From NCBI GenBank assembly GCA_903632075.3, contig CAHIKZ030003505.1, forward strand, positions 1,242,501 to 1,306,500: DNA of 64,000 bases, written 5' to 3'. Positions within the stretch are counted from its first letter, which is position 1; each line of letters opens with the position of its first letter. The notes beneath the pieces are model-generated. The model ran no database searches and had not been told where the DNA came from. It was given only the letters and a program-made list of their open reading frames with translations. A program made the translations under genes and the position numbers. Below, one piece after another: positions 53,241-64,000 of the stretch. This DNA is from Acanthosepion pharaonis. Its lineage: Eukaryota; Mollusca; Cephalopoda; Sepiida; Sepiidae.

Positions 53241-53769
53241 GAATATTTTCTATGAAAATTTCTCGGACATTCAGGCCGGTAAATGTTATTTAATACTGTT
53301 TATTATAAACAGAACATTTACTTAAATACTTGTATCTATAAAAATGAACGTTAAACATAAAAATGTCTTTAATATATATATATATATATTCCTCTTTCTT
53401 TGACCATTCCTAATTGTTTCATTACCCCTTCTGTACAGGAATATATCTATAAAATGGTTAACCATAAGAAAAATCATTTCTTTTTAAAATTTTATGTGGA
53501 AATAACAATCCTTCTGATGAAGATCACAAGACTCGAATCACGTGTATCAAAAATATGGAAAATAAAGTATAATATATAAAAAAAAATTCACATTATAACC
53601 AAAGATATTTGTGGCTTCTCTTTTCTCTTTAAGATATCTATATATATACATATATATCTATATATGTATATATATAATTCCCTATATTATTTCATAGATT
53701 ATATTATATATAATTTTATATGAATCTTTGCATTTCGAGTAGTAGTTTTTTTTTACATTTATGTTTTTA

Positions 53770-54050
53770 AACACCCTAATAAGTATAAAAATAATTTTAA
53801 ATACTTTAATCAATATAAAATAAATTTTAAAATACTTTAATCAATCTAAAAAGAACTTTTTAAACATTTTAATCAATATAAAAATAATGTTTTAAATAAT
53901 TTAATCAATATAAAAATAAATTTTAAATACCTTAATCAATATGAAATATTTCTAAATACTTTAATCAATATAAAATAATTTTTAATTACTTTAATCAATA
54001 TAAAAATAAATTTTTAAAAACTTTAATCAATACAAAAATACGTCTTCAAA
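53770..54050. repeat. about 30-bp AT-rich minisatellite, eight to nine units
   Basis: Units of 28-33 bases built on ttaatcaatataaaaataa and ttttaaatac, diverged from one another. Confidence 0.85.
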
Positions 54051-54921
54051 GTTTCTTTAAATTTACGCTGATATGAGTTATGTTGTAACAAACCGATCTT
54101 TCTATATAAAGACAATTAAAAATTATACACTGTTAATGGCATCTACTTATAAACACAGAAAAGAGTTTTGGCCTATTTTTTTTCTCTCATTTCCCATCTT
54201 TAAAACTTTAATTCCGAAAACAAAAACACCCTGTGGCAGACACTTGCACGCTGATGCCATTCTGTCTGTGAAACTCTAAATTATTCTCATTCAGCAGGAA
54301 TTCTTATAAAACAAAACAAAACTGAATTTGAATGCATTAGACAGCCAAACGTTCCATACCGTAGAGACAACGTGGCGCATGTTTTTTTGTTTTTATTTGC
54401 CTCAAGAAAGATCCTTACGCCACGTATCCCAAACTCTCGCAATCTCTCGCCTTAAAACTCTGAAGGCGTTGGAACGATGACAAACAGGCTGTCAACAATG
54501 AGTAAGCAACATACGTGGATAGGTGTCAATAATTTCTGTGTAAAGTACGCACTGTCAGAAGTTCGTTCGTATTTCGCAACACGGGGAAATGGACTTTAAA
54601 TGTCAGGTAAGCAGTAACCGGACGATGTTGGTAAAGAAAAGATATGCATATTTATTCGGTTCAATAAAACTTGTCCGGTTGTTGGCAGCTTGTACCTGAA
54701 TAAAGTGCGCGATCGATAAATGGCTTCAAGCGGTTGGAAGTTGTTAGCAAGATTTCGTTTTACCGGATTTTATAAGATTACAAATATAAATACGTCCTTA
54801 TTAAAAAAAAAAAGAAATCTTTAGATTATTGGCAAGAATTGAATATTAAATATTGAAAACAGAGTTGAGTTTATTCTCACAGGTCTATGTAGTAGCCGAA
54901 TACAGTATAAGGAAGACTAAC
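54051..54921. other. no gene seen
   Basis: A 68-codon frame at 54,073-54,279 has no motif. An imperfect inverted pair cgtggcg / cgccacg lies at about 54,370-54,425. Confidence 0.4.
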
Positions 54922-54959
<38 letters not shown>

Positions 54960-54980
54960 TAAGAACAGAAGGGACTGAAG

Positions 54981-55033
<53 letters not shown>

Positions 55034-55045
55034 TATAAGCGACTG

Positions 55046-55109
<64 letters not shown>

Positions 55110-55123
55110 TATAAACGACCGAA

Positions 55124-55187
<64 letters not shown>

Positions 55188-55243
55188 GAAGGGACTGAAG
55201 CAGATAGATAGATAGAGAGAGAGAGAAATTATAAGCGACCGAG

Positions 55244-55278
<35 letters not shown>

Positions 55279-55279
55279 C

Positions 55280-55326
<47 letters not shown>

Positions 55327-55352
55327 AATGACTGAAGTGGAAAGATAGATAG
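54922..55352. repeat. GATA array in blocks with recurring spacers
   Basis: Seven or so GATA blocks are separated by two alternating spacer types: aagaagggactgaag (54,963-54,980; 55,186-55,201) and ttataagcgactgag / ttataaacgaccgaaa / ttataagcgaccgag (55,033; 55,109; 55,228), ending gaaatgactgaagtgg. The array therefore has a weak higher-order structure. Frames of Ser/Ile/Tyr/Leu on the minus strand are by-products. Confidence 0.95.
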
Positions 55353-55367
55353 ATCTTCTGACGATAA

Positions 55368-55927
55368 CTCAACATTCAGGATAGGTACCTGGAACATCAA
55401 AACCCTATATGGACTGGAACCCAAACGTGGGTCGAGTAAAACAGTCTTGGGATAGAAGTGTTGACGCAGAGGTGAAAGTAGCCACACATTCCACAAGGTT
55501 TCTTCTAGTGTCACCAGGCAGGCCCTTGACTGGAATCTGCAAGGGAAGCGAAAAGTAGGTAGACCAAAACAGACGGGGTAGAAATGTTGACGCAGAAGTG
55601 AAGGCAGCATGGAACCGCGTCCGTTGGAGACGTGTTGTTGTGGCCCCATGTTCCCCAAGGAATCAAGAGGCAAGAGTGAAATACAAATGGGAATGGATCG
55701 GTCATAAACTCATCAAGGTTTCTTCTAGTTTCGCCAGGCAGGCCGTTGACTGCAATCCACAAGGGAAGCGAAAAGAGGGTAGACCAAAACACACGGCGCA
55801 GAAGTGTTGACGCAGAGTTGAGGGCAGCCGACACGGCATGGGCCGAGCTGAAGAGGATCGCCCGGAACCGCGTCTGTTGGAGACGTGTTATTGCGGCTCC
55901 ATGTTCCCCATGGGATCAAGCGGCATA
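55368..55927 (+). pseudogene. LINE with endonuclease start fused to its C-terminus, partly duplicated
   Basis: Plus strand. FRIGTWNIKTLYG at 55,372-55,410 is the beginning of an AP-type endonuclease domain (R.GTWN(V)RTL). Within about 30 bases the text jumps to RSVDAE-type C-terminal sequence. The C-terminal region then occurs in two or three tandem partial copies: VTRQALDWNLQGKRKVGRPK near 55,510; KWEWIGHKLIKVSSS near 55,690; and DAELRAADTAWAELKRIARN then RVCWRRVIAAPCSPWDQAA at 55,816-55,925 with a stop. Family members have GHTLRK....(T)RQAL.WNPQGKRKRGRP..TWRR, which matches. The reverse transcriptase is wholly missing. Confidence 0.65.
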
Positions 55928-57269
55928 AAACCAATTGTCACAGACACTGTTAATCTTGGATTTATGCGGTCAAATAAAGAATCATTTTAACTTGATTCGC
56001 GGTTACTTTAATTCTCAGATATCATTAATATAAACAGGACTGAGCGTATATACACCTTGATTCATATAATTCATATAAAATATCATTTGAAACATATAAA
56101 AATCAAACATATAAAGCAATTCAAATTTAATGTAATCTAATTCAAATAATAATAATAACATAGCAATACTCATCGATACCGACACTCCAATGTTATTCAT
56201 GTTTTTATCAAGAGGTTTCCTTTTACGACATCATTTTGACATTAAAAAATATGTCTTGTTTTCACATTTCATGGTATGAATGAATTACAATAATCGACTG
56301 GCCGATCATTCCATTTTATTTTTTTCAGCACAGCTCTGGCTTTGCCTCGTTAAATTTTCAACTCTACAAATGAAAAACCGCGAACAGCTGTCAACCGAAA
56401 GACGAGCATACAATTTCGCAAACGAACGCAAGCATGCGCACAATGACAGAACAAAATGGAGGAGAACAGGTGACAATGACAGTTCAAATTAAATAAACAA
56501 TAACTAGTCAAAATGCATTAAGGAAATGACAGAGCCAATTGTTATTAGTATAAGCAATGTTAACAATAAACAGCGCTTCAATTGTAATTGCGAATAATGG
56601 GTTTTTGCTTGTCTTACGAATCTCTTAGAACGTTTATCATCATTCTTGAGAACATGTCGCGAAGATTGTATCCAGATTTCTTCTTTGCATTTCTGCCATT
56701 CATTTTGTAGTTACAAATATTCGAAATAATTCTGTCATATAGCAGACAGTTGCGATAATACAGGCATCTGTAATAAAATGAAAGCGGCAATCGAAAACAT
56801 TTTATAAGAATTAATTCCATTAGCTAAAGTTTCGAGGAAATTTATTGGAACTCTTCAGACGACTATTGCAACCTCTAATCCTGAACAAAGGGCCGAACTG
56901 TTCGCCTATCGCCCGATTCACGATCCGACACGGTCTTTGGCAAAGAAGTAAATGCAATTCCTTTTTCCGGTTTAGGATTGGGCTTCTGTTTCTTTCTAAA
57001 GCAGTTTACTCCACGAAAAAAAAAAAGAAAAAAACTACTGCTAAGACTTAAAATGATTTTTTTTAAATGAAAAATCTTTCTTGAAGCTTTTATTTTAGTT
57101 TAAATTTCAAACTAATAGATTAATTTTAATTTTTCCAATAAGAAACATACTTTGCTCTATTTAAAAAACTAATTTAAAATTAATTTAAAATGACTGGAAG
57201 ACGTTTTTATTTATTTATTTTTTTTTTTGGCTAAAATAGCTGATGTTTCTTTTTAGTCGGTATTTTTTT
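55928..57269. other. no gene seen
   Basis: Several 60- to 70-codon frames (near 56,280, 56,614 and 56,845) have no recognised motif. A fragment of the LINE 3' UTR block (taggattgggcttctg) lies at about 56,973. Confidence 0.4.
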
Positions 57270-57655
57270 TAGTTGATATCTGTCAATATTTCTGAGATGA
57301 GGTATTATGCACACTATTTACATTATTCGGACTATTGTCCTCATCTTTATCGCCATATTTATTACAAAGTTTCGGCCGTTGTACGCTCCGGCCTTTTTCA
57401 GGTGGTTGGAATGTTGAACTGAACCCTTTATTTCGCTAACTGCGGTAGACTGTTTTAGTGCCATGTCTAATGGATCTCAGTTATCAGTTATCTCCTGTTA
57501 ATTCCCCTTTCCAAGTTCTCCACCGCCTTAACCAGGTATTGAACTCACACACTTTGGGTCCTGTCACTGGATTTAACTAACACCTTTATCCACTGTGCCA
57601 TGTGTCCTGACACATGGCACAGTGTATAAAGGCGGTGGAGAACTTGGAGAAGGGA
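57270..57655 (-). mobile_element. SINE-1 minus copy abutting a deleted plus copy
   Basis: The minus copy runs from the 3' module (tatttctgagatgaggtatt, acaaagtttcggccgttgta) to its head at about 57,607 (cctttatccactgtgccatg). It meets, at tgtgtcctgacaca, a plus-oriented start (catggcacagtgtataaagg) that jumps straight to cggtggagaacttggagaag. The junction is a palindrome of about 44 bases, and the second copy has an internal deletion of the B-box region. Confidence 0.8.
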
Positions 57656-57754
57656 CTTAAAATTTTGCCCATAAAACTTTGTTCCCATCAATTTGGGGCC
57701 CTTTTTCATTATTTAACGAAAAAGGAAGTACCAGTTCTAAATCCGACTCTTCTC

Positions 57755-57885
57755 TTCTAACCTGAGTTTTCCTCTTCTATATGGGTTTTCGGGAGTACAA
57801 TGTTTCGAAACTCCAATGTTGTTTTGAGTGTGGACGCTTACATTTGTTAAAATATGTCAAGATAATTTCTCTAATGAAAGTAAAC
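57755..57885 (-). pseudogene. Penelope-like element fragment, minus
   Basis: In reverse: aacaaatgtaagcgtccaca, ctcaaaacaacattggag, tgtactcccgaaaac and agaagaggaaaa. This is collinear with the plus-strand sequence at 60,848-60,935 inside the larger Penelope-like fragment. The pair is inverted and about 3 kb apart. Confidence 0.5.
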
Positions 57886-57922
57886 AGTTTTATCATTGAA
57901 GCAATTTAACATTACATTTAGA

Positions 57923-58350
57923 TCAATGAACACCAGTGCCTTACGGCCTTCCAAAAATACGTAAGAAATTTGATAAATTTTATCCACTATGACCGATTGT
58001 AGCGAATATAAATGCTGCCGGGCAAAAGAGTCTAAGTAGCTGGATGGTTTGTTATTTTTTAATCTCTTATATCAAAATAGTCTTCGTCTTATGTCTGGAA
58101 CACATTTGATTTGATTTCTGAAATAAATAAATTCTCAGAACGAAAAAATGATTTTCATGATTGCCATAGATGTCTCCTGTCTGTATACTAAGATTGATGA
58201 CAATGATTAAGGTTTGCAGCAAAACCATTCCGTGGAACTTTTTTCTGTGGAATAATACGTTTCGTTTCGGAAAGCAAAACATTGAGGTTTGGGAAAATGT
58301 TTTTCGACCAAATCGAAGGATATGCAACATCCATAGTCGTTAACTTTGCG
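57923..58350 (+). repeat. repeat K, copy 1
   Basis: Blocks: accagtgccttacggccttc, aaaatacgtaagaaattt, gtctggaacacatttgattt, aaattctcagaacgaaaa, then ttccgtggaactttt and gaggtttgggaaaatgtttt. Collinear with copies 2 and 3, but its 3' half (after ~58,330) is missing. Confidence 0.75.
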
Positions 58351-58387
58351 AATGTCATTGACAAGCATCAAAGAAAATCTACTTGAA

Positions 58388-59135
58388 GCATTACGTTCAT
58401 AGCAAAGAGCACCAATGTTTTACGGCCTTACAAAAATACATAAGAAATTTTAAAGTTTCCTACACTACTCCCGATTTGTGTTTGATATGAATGTTACAGT
58501 GCAAAAATCTCAGAGCGGCTGGATGTTTTTTTTTTTTTTTTTGGTTTTTTGGTTTTTTTTATCTCAATTCTTTGTTATATGTGCGGGACACATTTGATTT
58601 TATTTGTAAAATAAATGAATTCTCAGAACAAAATGATTGACATAGATGGCTCTTGTCTTTCCTGTCTTTATCCTATAATTGATCATTATGAAGGGATTGA
58701 GGAATGTAAATCTTTTCAGAAACGCAAAAATAATGACATTCCGTGAAAATCTCTCTGTAGTCTAGTCTTCGAAAGGAACACAATGAAGTTTGGGAAAAAG
58801 GTTTTCGAAAAAAATCTACTTGAAGCGTTGAAATCACAGCACGACCATGAACTAGAACTTTAAGATTTATTGATGTTATTCTCTAAATCTGGGAATGTAA
58901 GCAGTTAACATTTCTACAATCTTGGGATATAAAGTTTATATCTAGTTTCCACAAAGCTATTTTTATACACAAGAGTAAAGTACTTAATGAGTCGTCTAGT
59001 GACCTAATTATTTTGCAAGCCTTTCTCATCATACATTTACTTTCACCGATGTTCTGACGATCCTTATCAGACGATAAAATCAAACGTGAAGTATCGATTT
59101 TTAACCGTAAGGCGAATTGGCACGGAAAAAATTTA
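58388..59135 (+). repeat. repeat K, copy 2, full
   Basis: Same blocks as copy 1, followed by ttattgatgttattctctaa, aagcagttaacatttctaca, ttaatgagtcgtctagtgac, catttactttcaccgatgtt and accgtaaggcgaattggcac. About 750 bases, matching copy 3 (59,848-60,550) closely throughout. A 66-codon minus frame is not credible as a gene. Confidence 0.8.
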
Positions 59136-59847
59136 TTGTATGCATGTTAATTATTTTAAAAGACAAAAGTTTTTACGAAGTAAAAATTAAACCCGAACCA
59201 TTATTACAGGAAAAAAAAACTAGACAAGATAATTTCGAAGACCTCTGGAAAACAAATTGTAATAAATTTATAAAATTCGAAGATGAGACTTCCGTTTTAG
59301 AGCTTGGATTTAATATTTACAAGAACCTTTCACAAAAATAAATTAGCTCAGGGTGTATTTCAATTCGTCCTTCATCTCAAGTTGAAGGAATATTTTTTCG
59401 AAAAAAATAGTGGCGAAAATTCTACAACAATTACAAGCGAAGACAATAAATATAGAAATCGAATCTGGCATAAATGGTTGAATAAAAACCGTATCCTATT
59501 TAGAGGAATTTAGAGAGGGGGATGTTCACAGTCGTTACTTGAAGTTTTGGAAATCTCTCAGGCTGGTGTAAGGTAGAATCAAACTATAACAAAGCCTGGA
59601 AGAACCTTACCAATTCACAAAATAACCTTCTTTGTTGTCTCATCAATGATGATTCGATTGTCAGCAAAATGGCAGACAAACGAGGCGCTATTGTTATTAT
59701 GGATAAGGTAAATTATTTTTCAGTTTGTAATGACGCTTTAAGGAACAAAAGTTTTTAAGAAGTAAAAATAAACCCGAACCCTTATTACAGAAAAAAATAG
59801 ACAAGATAATTTCTGAAATTTCAATAATGAATCAGAATTTAGTATAT
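59136..59847 (+). other. segment between K copies 2 and 3
   Basis: aaaagtttttacgaagtaaa, aattaaacccgaaccatt, then agacaagataatttc occurs at 59,163-59,240 and again at about 59,741-59,815, so this segment also contains an internal direct repeat. A 74-codon plus frame at 59,117-59,341 (EVKIKPEPLLQEKKTRQDN at residues 21-39) has normal composition but no family I can name. Confidence 0.45.
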
Positions 59848-60550
59848 TACGTTGAAAGCAAAGAAGACCAATGTTTTACATCCTTCCATAAATACATAAG
59901 ATATTTTAAAATTTAATGCACTACTCCCGATTTGCGCAGGACAAAAATTTCAGAGTAGCTGGGTGACTTTTTTTTTCTTGTGTCTTCCACTTATGTCCGG
60001 CATACATTTGATTTTATTTGTAAAAATAAATTCTCAGAAGGAAAAAAATATTTTTATGATTATCTTTATCCAATAATTGATCATTATGAAAGGATTGAGG
60101 CATTGCAACGCTGTCGAGAAACGCAAGACTAATGGCATTCCGTGAAAATCTCTCTGTAGATATATACGTTTCGTCATGGAAAGCAACACAATGAAATTTG
60201 GGAAAAAGGTTTTCGAAAAAAGATCTACTTGAAGCATTGAAATCACAGTACGACCATGAACCAGAACTTTGAGATTTATTGATGTTATTCTCTAAATCTG
60301 GGAAGGTAAGCAGTTAACATTTCTACAATCTTTGGATATAAAGTTTACATCTAGTTTCTCCAAAGCTACTGTACATTTTTTATACACAAGAGTAAAGTAC
60401 CCAATGTGTCGTTTAGTGACCTAAATATTTAGCAACCTCATCATACATTTACTTTCACCGATGATCTGATGATCCTCATCAGACGATAAAGTCAAACGGG
60501 AAGTATGGATTTTTGCCCGTAAGGCGAATTGGCACGGAGATAAAAGATTA
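59848..60550 (+). repeat. repeat K, copy 3
   Basis: Collinear with copy 2 from accaatgttttacatcctt to cgtaaggcgaattggcacgg, with small indels. It leads without a break into the Penelope-like coding remnant, so K is probably part of that element. Confidence 0.8.
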
Positions 60551-60559
60551 TTGGAAGCA

Positions 60560-61260
60560 TGTTAATGATTTAATTTGGCATTATTTTAAGTGCGACGAAA
60601 ACAAATTGCCAATGTAATAGCTAAAAATGAAGATTACCAGGTCGAAACACCGAAAAACACAAAAATTTTGACAGAAGCTCATTAGTTATCTCCTGGCATC
60701 GAAATTTTGCTGGATGTTCGAAAATACTACACCACAGCAAGTAATACATTGCACAAAAATATTCGCGTTTTTAAAGAGATGTTTCCCAACCAGACTATCG
60801 TTTCTTTCAAAAGAAATTTTTAAAAAAAATATCAGATAAATTTTATCAAATGTAAGCGTCCACACTCAAAACAACACTGGAGATTCGGGTCGTTGCACTC
60901 CCGAAAACACTCATAGAAGAGAAAAATCCTGTTCATTATGCAACAAAATGAATCAAGTTAATTCTATTACAAATTCAAAGAGAATCATCAAGATTTCGAC
61001 AGTGGGTGGTAATTGTAGTAATTCCCATTTAATATACGCCGCCTAATGTAACAAACATTATTGATTTATGTGATGTGAAACAGGGAAAAATTAAATAAAA
61101 GATTTTATGGACACAGGTAGGATGTAACAATGTGGCATCAACGGAACATGGAGAATTATTGAAAACGACTGTAATTTCAACAAGCATTTTAAGGTAGACA
61201 TTCTGAAAAATGTTCAGAATTTATCGATTCTCGACCTTTAAAGCGCATGACGATAGTTAC
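60560..61260 (+). pseudogene. Penelope-like element, C-terminal linker and GIY-YIG-type endonuclease remnant
   Basis: Read across frame changes, the plus strand gives QTIVSFKRN near 60,800 (family ...v.FRR.kNL...L), then CSLCNK near 60,940, NCSNSHLIYAA near 61,030, and CETGK followed in another frame by KLNKRFYGHR near 61,095. The order ends ENDCNFNKHFKVDILKNVQN near 61,160-61,215. CxxC, then (N)..(N)LIYA..C, (YvG)ETG..L..RF.gHr and a later H-F motif is the typical order at the C-terminus of Penelope-like elements, where a GIY-YIG endonuclease follows the reverse transcriptase. Stops and shifts make it non-functional. Confidence 0.5.
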
Positions 61261-61747
61261 GTATGCAAACTACTAACTTCCTGGCCCGGATAGGAAGGAA
61301 AGGAATAGCAGCAGAGTTCCAGAAGATTTATACTGAGCTATTCGATTTATTCTTCTTAGTAACTTATCAACTAACCGGAAAATTTCAAGTTGAACAAGAT
61401 GAGCATTATATTAAGCACATTTCAGTTGCGTGTCTTCATGCTGGTGGGATTTTATTCATTTTGATACGTTGATTATCAGTACAGAACTTTTTATTTGTTT
61501 TTGTTTTTGTTTTTTTCATTATAAGACAAACAGAATTTATAGAAAGACTTTTTGGAGATTTATATATGTTTATATTTGCTATTTTTTAAAATGATATAAC
61601 TTGAAGAAGACAGACATACTGTCGAAACATTGTTTATCATTGTCAAACAATTTTTTTTCTTTTCTTAAATCTCACTCTTCTCTTAATTATTATTATTATT
61701 ATTATTATTATTCTATCTTCTCGAATTTCTCTAATCGACTAACTACA

Positions 61748-61807
<60 letters not shown>

Positions 61808-61990
61808 CATTCTTTAATTAAAATTAATTTACACGCTTTTGAAATTCCCAGAATAAATAAACTTGATAAGTCCTGGGACCAAACCGGTTGTTTTTATTTT
61901 AGCTTTTGCTTTTTTAAAATGCCTTATAAATATTGTCTTTTCCAATCTATTATTAAATTCTGTACCACGATAAATTAAATTAAAATTATT

Positions 61991-61994
<4 letters not shown>
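61261..61994. other. ATT and TA microsatellites; no gene seen
   Basis: ATT array at about 61,684-61,712 and TA array at 61,750-61,804. The 69-codon frame at 61,263 may continue the Penelope-like remnant (MQTTNFLARIGRKG). The 125-codon frame over the arrays is a by-product. Confidence 0.5.

Positions 61995-62067
<73 letters not shown>
61995..62067. repeat. TA then GA microsatellite
   Basis: TA array of about 38 bases joined to a GA array of about 34 bases. Confidence 0.95.
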
Positions 62068-62070
<3 letters not shown>

Positions 62071-62129
62071 TAGTGGTAAATATACCACATACATATGCAA
62101 AATATATAAATACCCATACATGTATATTT

Positions 62130-62205
62130 TTTGAATAAAAATTCCAAGAGGAAGAATCCAGGTAGAACTCAATGTCCAGGACAGAGTAAGGATATAATAA
62201 AAAGG
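62130..62205 (-). repeat. dispersed repeat H, copy 2
   Basis: ccaagaggaagaatccaggt, agaactcaatgtccaggaca and gagtaaggatataataaaaa are the reverse of 47,478-47,545. Both copies sit beside TA arrays. Confidence 0.65.
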
Positions 62206-62668
62206 CTTAAACACTAATATTCTATGGTCATAATTTATTCCATTGGAATCGTAAATACGATCCAATTCATCAGACCTACAAATTCAAAAAGAAAAAAACA
62301 ACTCCGGAAATAAAAACAGAATTTAGTGAGAGTGTAAGTATGAAGAGGAGGGAGATTAAACCTTAACAGAGATAATTTTAGGAGAGGTGGGTGGAAGAGG
62401 TTTAAGTAAGAGAATGTTGTCGGATGTCTAATGCATAAAGATACATTTCGTGGTGACATACACACACCATAGACAATCTAATGTTAGAATAAGAGGGAGG
62501 GAAAGATGAGGTGGGGGAGAGAGATGGGGCGAAGGAAAGTAAAATTGCGTTTGTAATTGAGAAAATTTGACAAATTTAATATCGACTACAGGTTACAAAT
62601 CAAATATAAACATATAAAAAATAAATATAACGATTATCTAATCCAGCAAGGACCTATATTTCTATGTT
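62206..62668. other. no gene seen
   Basis: Purine-rich on the plus strand around 62,340-62,560; nothing assignable. Confidence 0.45.
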
Positions 62669-62717
<49 letters not shown>

Positions 62718-62782
62718 ATATATATATATTTCTATGTTCAATGCTCAATACATATATATATATATATATATATATTTCTATG

Positions 62783-62830
<48 letters not shown>
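62669..62830. repeat. TA arrays with repeated ttctatgttca spacers
   Basis: Three TA arrays separated by tttctatgttcaat (62,657; 62,731; 62,776), the same string found before the TA array at 45,230. Confidence 0.93.
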
Positions 62831-62835
<5 letters not shown>

Positions 62836-63573
62836 TGAATATAGATTTTTCTTGACAGGTAGCATTACTCTGAGTTTCATGCACAACGTAATCTTCAGGT
62901 GCTGAGTTAAGACGGTTAAGTTACTTAATTTAAATTATGTAGGAGTGCAAGAAAATTGAATAAAACGCTTGATCAAAGTATCTTTTCTGTTGTCTTTACT
63001 AAATATTGCATATATTCATATATACATACATACTGACAAGGTACTATGATTAAGCTTTTTTTCAGTTTTCCTGCATTCCGTCACCTATTTTTTTCTGGGC
63101 ATAAAATCTGTAAAATCTGTCCAAATGTTCGTTATCAATGCATCTAAACGAATGAGTTAGAAGCCAATTTCTAAGTGAGTGTGACAGCGGACAGTGAAAG
63201 CAGGAGAAACGGCTGACGTCAGCAATATTCCTATTAGGAAAATGAATAATGGAGAAAAAAAAACTGAATGATAATGGGTAAAAAAACATATCACTAAATA
63301 TCAGTTTCTGCTTCACGGATCTCTTAATGCACTAAGTGCAAATGATTTAACCACAGCAGAAATAAAACTACCTAAATAGAATTCATATTTGTTTTCGGCT
63401 GTTCTCTTAGAGATATCTGTCGATTCGTTTTGACTATTATGTTTTTTCGCTAATAGTCTTCTCTGTAAAAGAAATAAACAAACATTTATGGTGTCATTGT
63501 ACATGATTTTTCAATTTGCAGTTGGTCCCTGAGTGGAACATATAATAATCAGTATATTTGCGGTAATCTTCAG

Positions 63574-63578
<5 letters not shown>
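62831..63578. other. no gene seen
   Basis: Short minus frames of 63 and 84 codons at 63,062-63,504 lack motifs. Confidence 0.4.

Positions 63579-63650
<72 letters not shown>
63579..63650. repeat. TA microsatellite
   Basis: About 70 bases of TA. Confidence 0.97.
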
Positions 63651-63713
63651 AATATAATTACAGAAGCGATTCCTATCTTGAATGAACGTAACTAAAATAT
63701 ATCTTATATAATT

Positions 63714-63741
63714 CTATCTATCTATCTATAACAGTCTCTTC

Positions 63742-63801
<60 letters not shown>

Positions 63802-63835
63802 CACACACACGCACACCAAACACACACACACACAA
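63714..63835. repeat. CTAT then CA microsatellite
   Basis: CTAT array to about 63,800 followed by imperfect CA text. Confidence 0.95.
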
Positions 63836-63871
63836 AATAAACTTGATATTCTGCCTGAATTACTAGGATGC

Positions 63872-64000
63872 GGAGTTATCATTATTTACACAATTTACAT
63901 GCGGACTATTTTCCTCATCTTTGTGGTTGTTATCAAAACGTTTCGACGGTTGTATCCTCCAGCCTTCATCAGGTGTTTATCGATCCGAGTAACCTATAAG
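63872..64000. mobile_element. foldback/SINE-1 module copy cut by the window end
   Basis: tatcattatttacacaattt, catgcggactattttcctca, caaaacgtttcgacggttgt and ccagccttcatcaggtgttt, then atcgatccgagtaacc follow the left arm and middle of the element at 51,881-52,000. The right half is outside the window. Confidence 0.65.

Noticed and set aside
54885..55673. 262-codon minus frame with Ser-Ile-Tyr-Leu repeats
   Set aside because: GATA microsatellite joined to antisense of a LINE fragment.

Overview
The window reads as AT-rich, repeat-dense animal nuclear DNA, most likely from a mollusc and probably a cephalopod (octopus-like). That assignment is inference. It rests on the very heavy load of TA, GATA and CT microsatellites, on tRNA- and 5S-rRNA-derived SINEs, on several clades of decayed LINE, on mariner-type elements and on a Penelope-like element. 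Family names such as SINE-1, SINE-B, SINE-T and C, D, F, G, H, J, K are labels used only here. I find no convincing intact host gene, rRNA gene or functional tRNA gene. Nearly every long open frame is either a tandem repeat that happens to lack stops or a fragment of a dead mobile element.

Layout. 0-8 kb: SINE-1 pieces, a TTC/GAA tract, a CR1/L2-like LINE 3' end, a 5S-derived SINE, a 154-bp-arm foldback element, and a 16-unit 99-bp array made from the C-terminus of a mariner/Tc1-type transposase that still lies inside remnants of its element. 8-20 kb: a dead LINE reverse transcriptase, an inverted pair of SINE-1 copies, a TA-flanked DNA transposon, a clean 47-bp minisatellite, a cluster of tRNA-type SINE-B copies, and two 5S-SINEs, one carrying an inverted duplication of its tail. 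20-30 kb: an inverted pair of a short element, LINE tails ending in GAA repeats, CT and TA tracts, and a mariner with both terminal repeats into which a 246-bp element has inserted with a 10-bp target duplication. 30-38 kb: a 72-bp minisatellite of about 32 units, a LINE with a twin-priming type inversion, another 5S-SINE, a LINE C-terminus, a foldback and TG-rich minisatellites. 38-43 kb: a higher-order 31/34-bp satellite (about 3.4 kb) that runs directly into a primer-binding site and a GC-rich, promoter-bearing LTR on the minus strand. 43-57 kb: dispersed families C, F, G and H, foldbacks, very long TA and GATA arrays, and a LINE whose endonuclease start is joined to its C-terminus. 57-64 kb: SINE-1, inverted and direct repeats around a decayed Penelope-like element, more microsatellites, and a repeat copy cut by the window end.

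So the window is best described as an intergenic or intronic transposon graveyard. The most interesting signals are structural. Transposon sequence has been converted into tandem arrays (99-bp array; possibly the 31-bp satellite). Unrelated short elements share 3' tails. One 90-bp module serves as the 3' part of a SINE and as the terminal inverted repeat of a foldback. There are many inverted repeats that would form long double-stranded RNA if transcribed. All homology calls come from reading motifs by eye; no database search was possible.
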